From positions 200,095 to 264,094 of the forward strand of contig QANZ01049188.1 in assembly GCA_003254925.1 (NCBI GenBank): a DNA stretch of 64,000 nt. The letters are read 5' to 3'. The DNA is from Chamaecrista fasciculata (lineage: Eukaryota > Streptophyta > Magnoliopsida > Fabales > Fabaceae). Positions within the stretch are counted from its first letter, which is position 1. Every line of letters starts with the position of its first letter. Shown piece after piece: positions 23,401 to 36,317 of this stretch. A program made the translations under genes and the position numbers. Below the pieces are notes generated by a model. That model ran no database searches, was not told the origin of the DNA, and saw only the letters and a program-made list of their open reading frames with translations.

Positions 23401-24613
23401 ATGACGACCACTCTGCTAATCCCATCCACTTCCTCTGTTTCTTTGTATAAAGCTTCCAAATTTTCTTCATTTCAATCGCGTAAATGTCATTCTAAGAGCT
23501 TCAGAGTGAGAGCTCTAAAAGAGAAAACAGATGAAGTTAAAACCCCATCTTCTTCGGCTGAGGAAATTACAAAAAAGTATGGCCTCGAAGCTGGTCTTTG
23601 GAAGGTGCTCATTTCTTAACTCCCTCTTTTTCTTTGATTTTTGCGCAAGGGTTTTGTTTTTCAAAGCTTTTAAGTTTCTATAATTTGCTGAGAAAGGAAA
23701 CATGAATTCAAGTGTGATTGAGCTAGGTAGAAGCTTATTTGTAGGGTATATCGAATCAATTCTAAGGACAGATCAGACTAAAGAGTAACATGAGGTTTTG
23801 TTGATGAGGAAATTCAGGAAAGCTTTTTATTAATTATTAATTGTATAGAAATATTAACGATGGGCGAAATCATTGGTATTGCTTGCTTGTCAAATTGTGT
23901 CCGTTCAGATTGCTTCCTTGATCATTTGGAAATCCTAATCTTATATACACGACACGCCATTGACAAAATTGACATTTTGCTGAAGCTTTCACCCATAACC
24001 TATGGTGTCTTTCTTTACATTTCTATTTATTTCGATTTTGACTTGAAGGGAAAAATGATGAGGTCAGGGTGAATATGTATGCTACACTTTCAAGTCATGA
24101 TTCTGTATTGTTTTTCTTAAAAATTTAAAATCATAACTCTTTCAATACAGATTTTCAGCTCAAAGGATGAAGAAGGAAAAGATGATCCGGAGAAAAAGAA
24201 ATCAAAGGGTGATGAAGCGAAGGAGTTGCTTGCAAAATATGGAGGAGCCTATCTGGCCACCTCCATCACTCTGTCTTTGATATCTTTCACTCTCTGTTAC
24301 GTACTGATCAATGCAGGCATTGATGTCCAAGCTTTGCTTCAAAAGGTACGACCTTGACTCACCCTAACATGGATTGCATTCCAAACAGTATATAATATAT
24401 TGTTGGGATGCAAGGAGCTTAATAGAATAATGCTAACTTTATTTTTGTTTTCAGGTGGGAATTGCCACTGATGCGACTGGAGAGAAAGTTGGAACCTTTG
24501 CTTTGGCATATGCTGCGCATAAGGCTGCATCACCAATTAGGTTTCCTCCAACAGTAGCTCTTACACCTATAGTTGCTGGTTGGATTGGAAAGAAAGTTGA
24601 GAAAGATGAGTGA
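23401..24613 (+). CDS. Plastid-targeted DUF1279 (FAM210B-like) membrane protein
   Basis: Three exons, 23401-23604, 24151-24345 and 24455-24613, are all joined in phase 0 with GT-AG sites. They code for 185 residues. Residues 1-38 are rich in Ser, Thr and Arg and lack acidic residues, which fits a chloroplast transit peptide. Residues 55-68 carry EEITKKYGLEAGLWK. A Lys/Asp/Glu-rich linker follows. The DUF1279 domain spans about residues 91-180, from AKELLAKYGGAYLATSIT, with a hydrophobic membrane segment at about 103-125, to KAASPIRFPP and a second hydrophobic stretch ending GWIGKK. The family is shared with animal FAM210 proteins of mitochondria; in plants the targeted forms are plastidic. 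The biochemical role is not known to me. The start at 23401 gives a good transit peptide; no ATG precedes it in frame nearby. Confidence 0.9.
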
Positions 24614-25415
24614 GTAGCTTATAGGGGTAAATTAGAGCAGCCATCAACCCCTTTAATTCTCATATGCTGCTTCTTTTATTTATATATACATTTCAACATT
24701 TGTTCAAACAAAAGCGTGTATTATAATCCTTTTTAATGCCAGTGCTAATGTAAAGTGATATCTAATATTTCTACTTTAAATCTCCACTACTGGTATGTCA
24801 GAACATTTCGGCTGAGTATGAGAATTGAGTACTAACTTACATCTTTTAATTCCTCCCTAGAATTACCATCGCATATCTTGATTCTGTTTGAAAAATAAAA
24901 GAGAAGAAAAACTTGAAAGAGTAAAATAACAAAAAGAACAAAAGAATGAAATCCCAAATGAAACGCCTCGTTTTAACGAAGACATGACAAATCGCTGCAT
25001 TTCTTCTTTACAGCATCTCATGGGGGCATAGTTCTTCCTCAAGACTATTCTGGAAGTTCACTTTGATTGCTCGGCAAACAATCCTGAAGGAGACAACGAG
25101 CTAAATACTCTAAAGCTAACAATTACAGTAATATACAAGGATGGATTAAGCAGGCTGCTAGGATCGCTTGATTTATGTATATCATAACTGTACAATGAAT
25201 CAGCTGTCATGAGTGGCCACTCTTAGATCATTAGATCAGCTTCTTTACCAACAAAACATAGAGAAAAATATCTCCATCGAACATTCAATCCAACCTCTAG
25301 TCTCTAGAGCAGCAATGTTGTAGAGGACGCGAAAGGAATTTGAGGCTGGATGTCATACGTTCTTAGGAAATAGCACTTGCCCTTGATTAGATTCATGACA
25401 TCTGATGTCGAAGCT
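24614..25415. other. Convergent intergenic region between DUF1279 and E2F
   Basis: The two genes are transcribed toward each other here. The sequence should hold both 3' UTRs. A stretch with AATAAAAG near 24894 may serve the plus-strand gene, but polyadenylation sites cannot be fixed from sequence alone. No other gene seen. Confidence 0.45.
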
Positions 25416-28400
25416 TCAACCCCCATTGGGGTCAGATGCAGAGGGCAACTGACTGGTGTTTGAAGGAGGGGTTTTGGGCGGCGGTGTCGTCACCGGAGGC
25501 ATGCAATAATCGTCATTAAGTCTATCCAGTTCGTTCCATTCAACTCCAGCTGTAGATATATCAAGGAATTTCCAAAAAGTTCAAGATGAGAATATTTTAT
25601 CTGAAAAGGTAATCATAAAACCTTCCCATGTAGCATATTAGATGGTAAAGGAAACAGTAAATCAAGAAAGAGGATACGTTCTGTTCTCCACATATCAGTT
25701 ATGCTAACATCAGCATCTGATAGAAGCCAGTAATCAGCGTCACTCTGCAAAAGAAAAACAAGTAATAAATGAGATATAAGTGTTTTGCTTTCACCAAGAA
25801 GAAAAATGGCAATAACAACTTCATCCATATAATCAAGGAAACACATGCTACAAGTGATTGCGTTTATAATATCAAAAGATTACGCACCTACAACTTTTAG
25901 CGCTCTATGAATTGTGCTAAGATACATTTTTCCTCCCAATGTCAGTATGTACTTCCGTCTAAGAATTGTTCTTAGCAAATCCATTGCACATAAAGAAATA
26001 AAGCTCACACATACTGAGGCCATACTTACATCAATGTCTGACGGAACAATCTTCATGATCCCACTAACAAAGTCCTGTGAAGGACTAAAATCTGAAGAAG
26101 CTCTATGACCATCTTGTCCCTGAATTTCTACTTCCTTCCCTCTTTCCTCAGTGATCACAGTTGCTGGAGGCCTGTTAACCTCTGGACTGGTTGGAAGGTT
26201 GGATACTGCATCAACTCCATTGATCTCCTCAAATTTTTCTTCAAATTGACTAGAATGGAAGGGAGTGAAGAGAAAATCAACAAACACAACTGAGGTAAAT
26301 GATTTTAGAATATCATTAACTCCGTAAACATACCTAACGAGGTAAACATCTATTGGGCCCATTGTGCTTCTGAGGACTATTCTGTATCTCCTTTGAGGAT
26401 AATCAACAGCCTAATAGAACATGGCAAAGTTTCATTGAGAAAGATGTAGGTCAAATTCATTAAATCTACATAAATTTGGTAACCTACAAAATTTACCTCA
26501 TCAGGATCAGGGACCTCTAGTGTAGTGCCATGCGGAGCTTTAATAGCTATCAAGGTTTCATTCTGACAAAATGAATTATATGTCTTCAATTAACAGTCAA
26601 AACAGATTAATATAATGATACTGATATACAGAATACACAGTATCATCATATAGAACCTAGTCTTTAATGAGTAAAGATATCAAACTAACCTGGAAGCAGG
26701 GCAAGCCCTTTATATCATCTTCAGTGACAAAAAGCCATCTACATGGGGGAAAAGCATGGTGGAAAGTAGGTCAAATAATAATATACTCTAAATTGTGGTA
26801 GAATGAACCAATTCTGGGTAGAGGTGAAATAAAACTTACTTCTGATTGTTTTCATCTTCACTAAGGTCTCTCAGTCTTTCTTTCATCTCCCTGCAGTAAT
26901 TAGAAACTTAAGCTTATTAAGTAGATAGCAAACAAGCAACATGAATGGAACAGAATCAGCAAATGCATGGCAACCAAACCTTATTTGTTCATCTAAACGG
27001 CGCTCCTCCATATTAAGATTTTCAACTTCTGTCTACAAACAGTAAGAAGATAAATCAAGTGAAGAAAAAACGTAAAGGTTCCCAGGCAATTTTTAAATCA
27101 AGTGTAAAATTACAAAAGCTTTCAAGCTTTCCAGGGTTTAATTACAAAGAAAATTACAATACTAGTGAAATTCAACTCCGATTAGCCTCGCAAATTGCAA
27201 CTATTCCCACTAAAGCAAAAATAGATATTCCTACTTCAGCAGTCTATTTATGACATAAATTAAAGGTGTGACTTGACCTCAGGTCAAACTAGATTTGGGA
27301 AAGAGCATGGAACGAAGTTGGCTAGTAATCATAAAAGCTAGAGAAGAAACTCAGGAAAAGAAAAGAAAGGAATATCTAATTTAAAAATCCTAAAAATAAT
27401 AAACTTCATGGGGATTCCAAGCAGCAGATTGTGTCATTCCTTACCTGCAAACTAGAAAAACTATCATCAGCCTCCCCTGGCCTTGACACATCCAATCCCC
27501 TGAACAATCATTGGACTTTGATTTGTTAAAACAGTTTCAGCAAGCAATTAACTATATATGACAAACTACGTTGAAAGTATAAAAAGCATCCCTACTTCCA
27601 TTGAATTCTGTTTTTGAGCTTCTTTTCTATAAGACCAATCCCTTCAAGAACATTTGTTATATCATATATCCTCCTCTTCTGCACCTGTAGATGCCCCAAA
27701 AAAAAGAATTGAGTTTACAGCATGAAACCTCTGTCTGAACCTGGCAGAAAAATAGTTACCTCTAATGTGTCAGCAGCTTTATTCAAATCAAGAATACCAT
27801 CCTCTGCCTGTTTGATCAAATTGATGAACTTCTTTGTCAACAGACCTATGATTATGAAAAAAAAAAGATGATTATTGAATATGAAAAGACATTATTTCAA
27901 CTAGTAAAGCGTAGAATGAAATGAGTTGCAAGAAGAACCCAGATGATGATTGGCAATAAACTAATAAAAGGCATGGATAATGCTGTGCTACCTAAAGAAC
28001 TGTCATATCTGCAAGGACCAGCTGGAGTAAGATTATTGCCAGAAGGAGAGCCTGCCAAATTTATTGAAAATCATCAGATACCTCTAAATCATTTGCAAGC
28101 ACAAATGCCACAACTGACATCAGAACAAAGGAAGGCGCATTTAACTTAAGAATTTGTAAGCTCCACCACACAAAGTTTGGAAGATAAGACTCACCAACAT
28201 TTGAACTTGGGGTTTGAGGCCCAGCTTTGTTGCATTTTGTAAGCCTTGAGGCTTTGCCTGCCTTCCCCCCCTTCCCTGATATCGGGGTCTTAAAAGGACT
28301 ACTAGCTGCTTCACTGGACCCTGGGGGCATCCTATCAACGGAATCAGCTTCAGAAATGGCTGTGCTACTTTTCCGCTTCAATTGCTGATATGGTGTAATA

Positions 28401-29480
28401 TTATTTGTTTGAGGAATAAAATTAGCAAGAGTTGCAATTTAGAAGGAAAGTAAAGATTAAAAGGATAGACAAAAGACCTCTTTTTCTTAAGAATCAAATA
28501 AAGGATTCTGTTTTTAGAGTACAAGGAATATCTCCTTCCAAATTAAAACATAAGAACCCTCCCTGTAATGAATCAATGGACAAATTGGCTAAAAGGTCAT
28601 TATCAATACAATTTATCTCAAAGTGGATGGTCTAGATTGGTCCCGGACACTGGACTGGAACATATGGTTGGAGCTCCTCATTCATGGTCTATTTCCAAGA
28701 TGAAGACATGGCAAAGCTCATGGCAGAATACAGAATTGGGTAAAATGACTTAACTTTATACTAATTACTAATTAGACAAAAAATATATATAGAATTGGTT
28801 CCTATAATAAAACCACGTCATGATCTCAACTGCTGACTAAGTAACAATAATAATGCTCTAGAATTCTATTCGTCAAGCATAGGACTCAAAGTTCTGCAAA
28901 GGAAGATCGACCAACGAAACCAATTATCCACTGGTCAAACCAATTATACAAAAGAAATTAATAATGAGCACAGACAAGAAGAAAGACAACCACTAATATT
29001 CTTATTAATTCACTTAAAACATGCCCTCTAAATGACATGCAAATGTCTAGTACAAGAAAATAAAGAAGTTGCAATTACTTCAAAAAGAGGGCTTTTAAAG
29101 TGAGACAAAGCTAAAATTCAGCCGAGTCTTCCCTCGAGAACTAAATTAAGGAGTATCTTGAATAAATTCAAAAGTCAAGAACTGATTAAAGTCTACATTG
29201 AGCAGATCTATACATAATAATCAATTAAAAGAGGCATAATAATAAAACCTAGCAAAGACGAAAAGAAGAGCGAGAAAGAAAGCGAAAGAAATTGAAGACT
29301 CACAGGGGACTTAACGACGATGGTCTCGGGTTGTTGGTCAGGAGGTGGGCGAGGGTCAGGCGCGAAACGATGATAATCGGCGGGAGCAACAAAAGGGGGT
29401 CTCATGGAGGAAAATGGGAGTTGACGTTTCATGGAGTGGATGATCTTGTCGGAGGGATGAGAGTGAGACGACGAGGACAT
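25416..29480 (-). CDS. E2F: E2F transcription factor (E2FA/E2FB class)
   Basis: Fourteen coding exons give 457 residues: 29480-29304, 28384-28195, 28051-27992, 27845-27760, 27684-27596, 27499-27445, 27032-26980, 26890-26840, 26738-26690, 26562-26497, 26410-26334, 26249-26030, 25744-25678 and 25549-25416. All phases agree. E2F pairs with DP, binds TTTSSCGS sites and drives S-phase genes until held by RBR. Visible parts: an N-terminal [19 protein letters not shown] block (21-39); the DNA-binding winged helix at about 137-203 with [18 protein letters not shown]; a leucine-rich dimerisation helix at about 204-240; the marked box at about 250-318 ([31 protein letters not shown]); and the C-terminal activation and RBR-binding segment [18 protein letters not shown] at 393-410. 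The presence of the marked box and RBR site excludes the DEL class. ATG 29480 was chosen because the next residues align with E2FB; the pyrimidine-rich sequence before it reads as leader. The open frames in its introns are not genes. Confidence 0.95.
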
Positions 29481-29508
29481 CCAAATGAACAGTGGGTAGA
29501 GAGAGGGT

Positions 29509-29516
29509 TTTGGCGG
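29509..29516. promoter_or_regulatory. E2F consensus site in the E2F gene's own leader/promoter
   Basis: The plus strand reads TTTGGCGG, which fits the E2F consensus TTTSSCGS. It lies 28 bases upstream of the E2F start codon at 29480. Such a position would allow autoregulation. A single eight-base match can occur by chance, but it falls in the short GC-rich leader of a gene class known to be under E2F control. Confidence 0.5.
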
Positions 29517-29520
29517 GGGT

Positions 29521-32500
29521 TGTAGAGAAGAGAGAGTGGATCGAGAGAGAGAGAGGGTTTGTTTCTGAATTGGATACGAATTGGAAGATGATTGTGATTT
29601 GTGAGAGAGGAATAGGGAAATTGGGGAGGGAAATCGAATAGAGGACGAGATCTGGGTGTTTGGGAAGTAGGAAAATAAAAAAGCGGGAGAGAGAAAGAGA
29701 GAAAGAAAACGAGGGAAGGGAAGGGAAGAAAGAAAGAAACAAAGGAAGGAGGGAATTTGGTTCGGATATAGATGTGGAGGGAATGAACCACTTCTAACTT
29801 CTAATTCTAAATAAAATATTAATATTAATAAAACCAAATAAAATCGAAAAATAATTCAGGTGTCTCTAAATTATAGGATGAATTTTGTTCTGCTCTCCAA
29901 TATATTCTTTCTTCTATTTTAGTCCTCGTTTTTTTATTTGTTTCAACATTAGTTTAAAGTGGGATTTCGTAAATTTTTTGTCATTTTCTCTAATCTTGAT
30001 AATTAAGATAGATAATTTTTCTTTTATATGTATTCTAATAAATGAGTTGCCAGAAAAAGAAAGAGAAATCTTCCTTCATAGTCATAAAATAAAGATAAAT
30101 TTGTGAATTTTTTTTTTAAATGAAGATTTTTCTTTCTCTCTATATCGATTTATTTATTAGAACACATAAGAGATAAATCATTCAAGTTAGATGTCTAATT
30201 TATAGATAAAGACAAAGGTTTGGTAAAGTTAAAAGCGTGTTGCATCTTAGTTGAGAGAACCAAGGTCCAATCTTTGAAGTCAATATTATTGAAAGGACTT
30301 TAACTATTCGCTCTCAGTCCGAATAGAATTAATCTTCGCCTAGACTGTTACATAGAAAAATAAAGAACCCATGGTTTGTTTAACTTAAAAAAAAGATAAA
30401 GACAAAAACTAAAATGAATCATAATTAAGGCTAAAGGTAGAACAAGGGAGAAAGTTGAAAGATTAAAACAGAACAAAAAATAATATATAATATAGGGACT
30501 AAAATGAAATTCTGCCTATAGTTTAGGGAAGAAAATGAAGTTTTGGCGAATAATGAATTTAGGATCATTATTGAATCAAATATTTTTAAGTGCGGGTGAT
30601 CTAACCGCTTCGGTTCGGCGCCAATCACATGTGGCGTAGTACTCCGAAACGCTTACACCCACCTTCCTTGACCCTTATTCCTAATCCGATCAAAACCCAT
30701 TCAGTTTATCGAATATCAATTATTAAGTGCCAAACATCCCAACTTTCAAAAGATTGAATAATTAATAACATAATTAAGCTCGTTATACACACAACGCAGT
30801 TCAGTTCAGTTCAGTTCATGAGTTGACGTCACGTTATAACTCGTCATCAAATATGTAGTGGTACTTTGATTATATCATTATATATATCGTTCCAAGGAGA
30901 TTAATAAAATAATGATTTGCGCCTTCGTGTACTGTATTTATCACAGAGTTGAAGGAAAAACAAGTTTGAAGATGTATTATTAGTGCATAAGAAGCATTTT
31001 AACACTGGAAATTAAAAAGTTGTGTAAGAAACTTTGGAATTGCTTCACAGAGAAGATAGCAATATCAAGTGGAGTGACACGAGCACTAGTGCTGGACTAT
31101 TGTGGGCTGGGCCGGGCCGGGCTTTGTTATGGGCTTAACAGATATCCCACAAGACTTGCTAATTTGTATCTGAACTTATCTACAGTGGATTTAAATAACA
31201 ACTATCATCTATTCTGCAAATTAAAAAAAAAATCATATATATTCATTGAGTTCAAGATTATCATTATTGTGAAGTCCAATAAAAATTTTGATTTCCTTTG
31301 CCTATATATGTCTCAACTTGTAACAACATCATTATTACTTTTGAATTGACTCCCTCTCATTTCCAAGATGTTCTAAAAATGTTCATCTTGGTGGGAAGAT
31401 ATTATCCAAGGCTGATCCAAAGTTATTTCCAACTAAAAAGCACATGAAGATGATGTCGTCAATTATGGTCTCAATGTCAGGCTGACATAGGCAAGTTCTT
31501 CCATGGTCTAGTTAGTTAATTAGTTAGCTACCTAAGTATCTAATTTCGCCTTAGTTATTATGAAAACAATTGCAATAAAGACGAGATTAATGAAGGAAGA
31601 AAAAGAGGGTTATTGACTCAGTATTGAGCACATTTTTCATTTGTTTAGCACATCCTCCTCCAATGTTTTAATTTGTAAAGGGACTTGTTGCGAAGAGCTA
31701 ATATTTCAAGCATCGCAACAGTTTATATATAACAAGAATATGTTGCGAACAGTTATGTTTTTCTTTTAAAAGAAATATTATACCCGTATCTAGATTCGTA
31801 TTCGTGCGGGTATCAAATTCAATTCCCATCTTGGCACCCAATGAATAGTTAAATTTTTAGACTTCAAGAAAATTTAAAATAAATAATTTATTTTTATAAA
31901 ATATAATTCAATTATATTAAATAATATTATAATATATATAAATATTATTTAATTTAATATTTTTGTATAAAAAATTAATTTTATATTTATATAGAAAAAA
32001 TAAAAAATTATTATAACAGATATATAGGATATAGGTTGAGTACTTCTATTTTTAGACTCGCAATTTTGAACAAGTAAATCTCCATACCTTAATTCATTCT
32101 ACTTTTACTTGTACTCGGACTCAATAGTTAAAATTTATGTGTATCACTATGAAGATTCAAATGTTACTGAAGAAGTTAACTTGTAAAACTCCAAGATATC
32201 AAGAATAGAATATGGAGTGCAAATACCTAGCCAAAGATGTACATCATTTGAGAATTTGTCACAAAAAAATGGTCACAAAAAAAAAATGATAAAAATAGAT
32301 AAAATCATTAATAATCCAAGCGCAACCAATAATATAACACTTAACAATCTTCATTATATCCGAAAAATCAAACTCCATTGTATCACTATACTAATGTTGT
32401 AAACAGTAAAACTCTCATACTAGTTGTAAAGAATAAATAGAGAAAATATTATCTTATACATTCATTAAAAACATGGAACAATTATATGTCTCATACATTT

Positions 32501-34662
32501 GACAACTTTTACTCAATATCTTAATCATAGTTACCCTTGGAAGACAAAGAAATCTTTTTCCTGCATGCACCAAGAGAAGTTTTTTTCCCCCCACAGAGGA
32601 GTTAGTTTGCGAATTCGAGGATTAGTGTTCATGAAATAAAATACAAGGAAAAAGTGTAATCACAATCTTGGGGCTGTTTAATTAGTACGGCATCACCATT
32701 AAGGCATTAACCATATATGTTCTCCATATTTTGTTTTTCTTTTTGCGTTGGTCCACTTTAAAGTCGTTTTTGTCAACTAGTTTCTGGATTTAGCAGTGGT
32801 GACAAACAGAACCAGTCTCTGAAACTTTTTATGATCACACCAAACAACACCCTGGAAAAAAGTTTTCTCTTTTTTTTTTTTTAAATAAAAAACAATTTGC
32901 AGATGATCACCATTCAGTTCACCGATAAATAATTGAGCACTTGTGTTGGCGATTGCGTGTGTGTGGTTGTTTCCATCATCAGTATTATTGTACAGTTTGT
33001 ATCAGCAGATAAAGAAGAAGACATTATCATCGTTCTTTCAAAAACAGTTTTATTATTTTTATCTGTTTTACTTGGCTTGAGTAAATTGCTGATTCAGCTT
33101 TTAAGTATGAAAGATCCATGAAAAGTTGGAAACTATCAATGCAGGGTAAGTTATGGAAAAAGGACCACCCATTTATAAAGGCAAACAAAATGACAACGAA
33201 AAGAGTACAAGATGATTCATTAACCATCTTCTCAATCTCATCCAAAGACCTAAAAATACCATATCAGATCACACCTGTGTTACAAGTGGGTAGATATTCC
33301 AATACTTAAAACACATATTTGGTAAGGAAATTTTATTTTATGTTTATAAAGTCTCTAAACTCAAACAAAGGCAATAATTATAAGAAAAAAACATTATATT
33401 ATCAGCTGTGTGACCAGTGGTCCACAAAAAGGTTCCCTATATTAACCTAAAATAACTATATTCCCATTTCCCACTGAAATTTCAGTTTTCAGTTTGTATC
33501 AGCAAATTGCCATTCCGATTGAGTTTCTTAATCTATATTAATGTGAGTGGGAATACAATGTTAAGCAATGTGATCAGTGTCACAATGTGTTGTGATAACA
33601 GAGGACATGATCCAAAAGATGTGCGAGCATTGAAGAAATGCGCATTAATGAATTAAACTACAATTAGTTTTGTATTGGTGAAATAGTTTTCTTTTTTTAT
33701 TTTTAAAGTTTCAACGAAAATCCTGGATGCGAAGGATCCAATGCGTGATTCTCTAGACCTAGGGACCTTAGTCAACTACACTGAGGACCCATGTATTTCA
33801 TATTTTCATTCAATTCAAGTCATTCCATATCACACTCCACCATGATTCCACATTGTACATTTCCGAACTCTGAACCATTTTATAATACAAGTTTTTTTTT
33901 CCCCCTTTAGAGAAAATTAACTATTTTTATATTCAAAGCATAAACAGAAAAATATGAATAGACTCTTCTAGTCTTCTTCTGTGTGCAGGATTCAGAAATG
34001 TGAAATGTCATATCGATCTTCGTCCTTTAGCAAGGTTAATCTTTTGTAAATTAATAAATTCACCCAAATCTTCATAGGTGTATTTCAATTTTTCTATTTT
34101 TCTAACATGATAGTGGGTTTGAACACATGAGATCATGCTTAAAAAATTTAATATTTAATAACTCTATTGAGCTGAGCTAGTCCGTCAAAATAATGAAATT
34201 CTTGCGTGATAGACAGTCATTTCTCAGTAGTCAGTATTCATCTATAAATAATTTTTACAAAAATACTAATCCAATGGATTTATTCTCTTAAAACAACGAA
34301 TCGATCTATACACATGGAAGAATTTCCCAAAATTAAAGTTGAATGTGTACACAAACAGAAAAAACATGAATAGATCTAGAACAATCCAGATTAAACTATA
34401 TATGATGTTTCATTTCAATTAATTAATCAGCACTACAGGAACCTCATATATATATAAGAACAGTAAAGAAACAAAATATGGAATAAAAAAAAAAAAGAAA
34501 AAGAAAAAGGAAGAACAGAGCAAGGAACTGACTAATTATATAGTAACATTGAACAGGGTGACAATAGTAGCAGTGGTAGTAACTAGTAAGTAAACGAGTA
34601 AGTAATTAAGATGGAGATCGAGTAAGCAAATTACTTTTCTTATTGATTAATTAATTAATTAA
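29521..34662. other. E2F promoter side and long AT-rich intergenic DNA
   Basis: 29521-29790 is a purine-rich (GAGAGA, GGAAAG) tract on the plus strand, thus CT-rich leader or promoter for E2F on the minus strand. Beyond it I see no gene up to the NHL12-like gene. A four-fold GTTCA run sits near 30798-30818, a G/C-rich gggctgggccgggccgggc phrase near 31108, and several T or A tracts with no matching element ends. The open frames near 31020, 32217 and 32933-33309 show no domain. The last 100-200 bases should hold the 3' UTR of the NHL12-like gene. Confidence 0.45.
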
Positions 34663-35325
34663 TCAAACATCAACACTGCAAGTCTGTAAAATCTGGAACT
34701 TGACAGCAGGGCCAACAACGCCGTTACCGGCGCCGCCGTCTCCGGCGAACCTGATATACGCCGGGCAGTTAACATAGAGATGGTACTTGCCGGAGACCCA
34801 AGTGCCGACCTTCCACTTGACTCTTCCGTTGACTTTGACATTGACGAGGACACCCCCTGCATTCTGGTCTTGCCGGAGAGAATCCAAAACGAACGGCGAC
34901 ACCGGCACCGCCGTGGCGTAGAGAAACGGCGACCAAACAGTGACGTCTTTATGGCCTTGGTATGTCGCCGGAAGCACCGTGCCGAGAGAGATCTGTTGGT
35001 TACGGTAGGAGGCGTAGACGTCGAGTTTGTGGTAGTAGATTCCGATTCGCTCGTTGGGGTTGCGAGAAGCGAGAGTGACTTGCATGGTGAGAGTGATGGT
35101 GTTGGGTGTGAGGGAAGGGGGTTCGCCGGAGAAGGAGGAGAGGTTGAAGTTGAAGACGGTGGCGTCTTGGAGGACGAAGGAGGGCTTGGTGGGCCGGAGG
35201 ATAATCCAGATTAGGAAGATGATGAGGAGGATTAGGACGATGAAGGAGACGATTGCCGCCGCTACACGGCGGAGGAGCTGGCCGTCGTCTTCGTCATCAT
35301 GGTGCCCGCATTCCTTCACCGACAT
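34663..35325 (-). CDS. NDR1/HIN1-like protein (NHL12-like, LEA_2 domain)
   Basis: This intronless gene codes for 220 residues. A short acidic, His-rich cytosolic tail (ECGHHDDEDDG) is followed by one membrane segment at about residues 21-43 and a LEA_2 domain outside the membrane. Family motifs are clear: FVLQDATVFNFNLS, NPNERIGIYYHKLDVYASY, LPATYQGHKDVTVWSP, and GRVKWKVGTW followed by YHLYVNCPAYI and a Cys-containing end (CSVDV). NHL proteins sit in the plasma membrane and several are induced by pathogens or act with NDR1 in immunity; this is known for the family and not tested here. The in-frame triplets upstream of 35325 start with TTG, so the ATG at 35325 (MSVKECG) is the start; it matches NHL12. 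The coding region is GC-richer than its flanks. Confidence 0.92.
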   Translation of the reverse strand: MSVKECGHHDDEDDGQLLRRVAAAIVSFIVLILLIIFLIWIILRPTKPSFVLQDATVFNFNLSSFSGEPPSLTPNTITLTMQVTLASRNPNERIGIYYHKLDVYASYRNQQISLGTVLPATYQGHKDVTVWSPFLYATAVPVSPFVLDSLRQDQNAGGVLVNVKVNGRVKWKVGTWVSGKYHLYVNCPAYIRFAGDGGAGNGVVGPAVKFQILQTCSVDV

Positions 35326-35760
35326 CGTCTGCTCTCTGTTTTTTGTGTGCAATGAAGAAGGCAGATATTGTGTGTTACTTGCTTACTTGTGATGGACTCA
35401 CCAAATTAGAGAATGTTTCATTGTGTACCTCTTATATATATATAGCGAAAGAAAAACAAACCAAGCTGATGATATCTCCTTTTTTTTTTTTTTTTCTTCT
35501 TTATTCATTTAATTTATATTCACTTCATATACTTTTCAAGAAACAAAAAAATTCACTTCATATAATCAAGTTTGATAGGCTTAGTGGTCGAACTCACTAG
35601 ATTGCTTAAGCAAGATCGAGGATTTTAATCTCACCTTATGTATGCAACAATTAATTGGCTACTGGTAGACCATTAAATGGAATACCAATCGGTGAAAGAT
35701 TAGTCGTTTGACCTGGAAAAAAAATTCACTTCATATCTTAAGGTGATAAAATGTTGGATA
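35326..35760 (-). promoter_or_regulatory. Upstream region of the NHL12-like gene
   Basis: No gene. A (TA)n-like cttatatatatatagcg at 35431-35446, about 110 bases before the start codon, is a plausible TATA region in either orientation. A T tract lies at 35480-35495. Nothing else recognised. Confidence 0.4.
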
Positions 35761-35770
35761 AAATTTGTAA

Positions 35771-36308
35771 GGTTAAAGGTTCATTTTGATCCTAAATGTA
35801 TGCCCTAATATTCAATTTGGTCCATTATGTTTCAAAATGTTCAAATTGGTCCTAAATGTTGGAAAAATGTTTCATTTTGGTCTAAACTATTAAATATAGC
35901 TCGTTTCAAATTCAAATGTGACGAGTTTAGAACTACATATTGTTCTCAAATAGTACTTTCTCTATCTAGTTGGAACCGCCAACAAACGAGGTCAAATCGA
36001 TCCTATAAATAGACTGCTCGTTTCATGATCAAACAAGCAGAGTTAATCATATCTCTCTCATTTCAAATTCGAATACGACGAATTTAGAGCAACGAGTTCC
36101 TCTTAACAAGTCCTTTAAATTTGAAATGAGAGACGAAAAAAATATGATCAAATTCAATAATTTGGGACCAAAATAAAATATTTTACCAACATTTAGGACT
36201 AAAATGAAACATGTTGCCAACGTTTAGGACCAATTCAAACATTTTAAAACATAATGGACCAAAATGAACATTATGGCATACATTTAGGACCCAAATGACC
36301 CTTTGACC
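35771..36308. mobile_element. MULE-like TIR element with near-perfect 9-bp duplication
   Basis: Arms of about 110 bp are inverted repeats: left GGTTAAAGGTTCATTTTG, right (reverse complement) GGTCAAAGGGTCATTTGG, continuing with cctaaatgtatgcc and ggtccattatgtttca on both sides. Flanking 9-mers aatttgtaa (35762-35770) and aaattgtaa (36309-36317) differ at one base. The interior contains tctctcatttcaaattc and aacgaggtcaaatcg phrases shared with the element at 13647-14673. No protein is encoded. Confidence 0.75.
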
Positions 36309-36317
36309 AAATTGTAA

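Noticed and set aside
28061-28149. Small genes inside E2F introns
   Set aside because: The frames overlap E2F exon 3 or its flanking introns on the opposite strand and have no domain.
29208-29837. Long N-terminal extension for E2F (start near 29837)
   Set aside because: The extra 119 residues are low-complexity Ser/Phe/Leu translated from the pyrimidine-rich leader; family alignment begins at the ATG at 29480.
34780-35214. 144-codon frame opposite the NHL12-like gene
   Set aside because: Shadow of a GC-rich coding strand, rich in Glu/Asp/Gly by complement.
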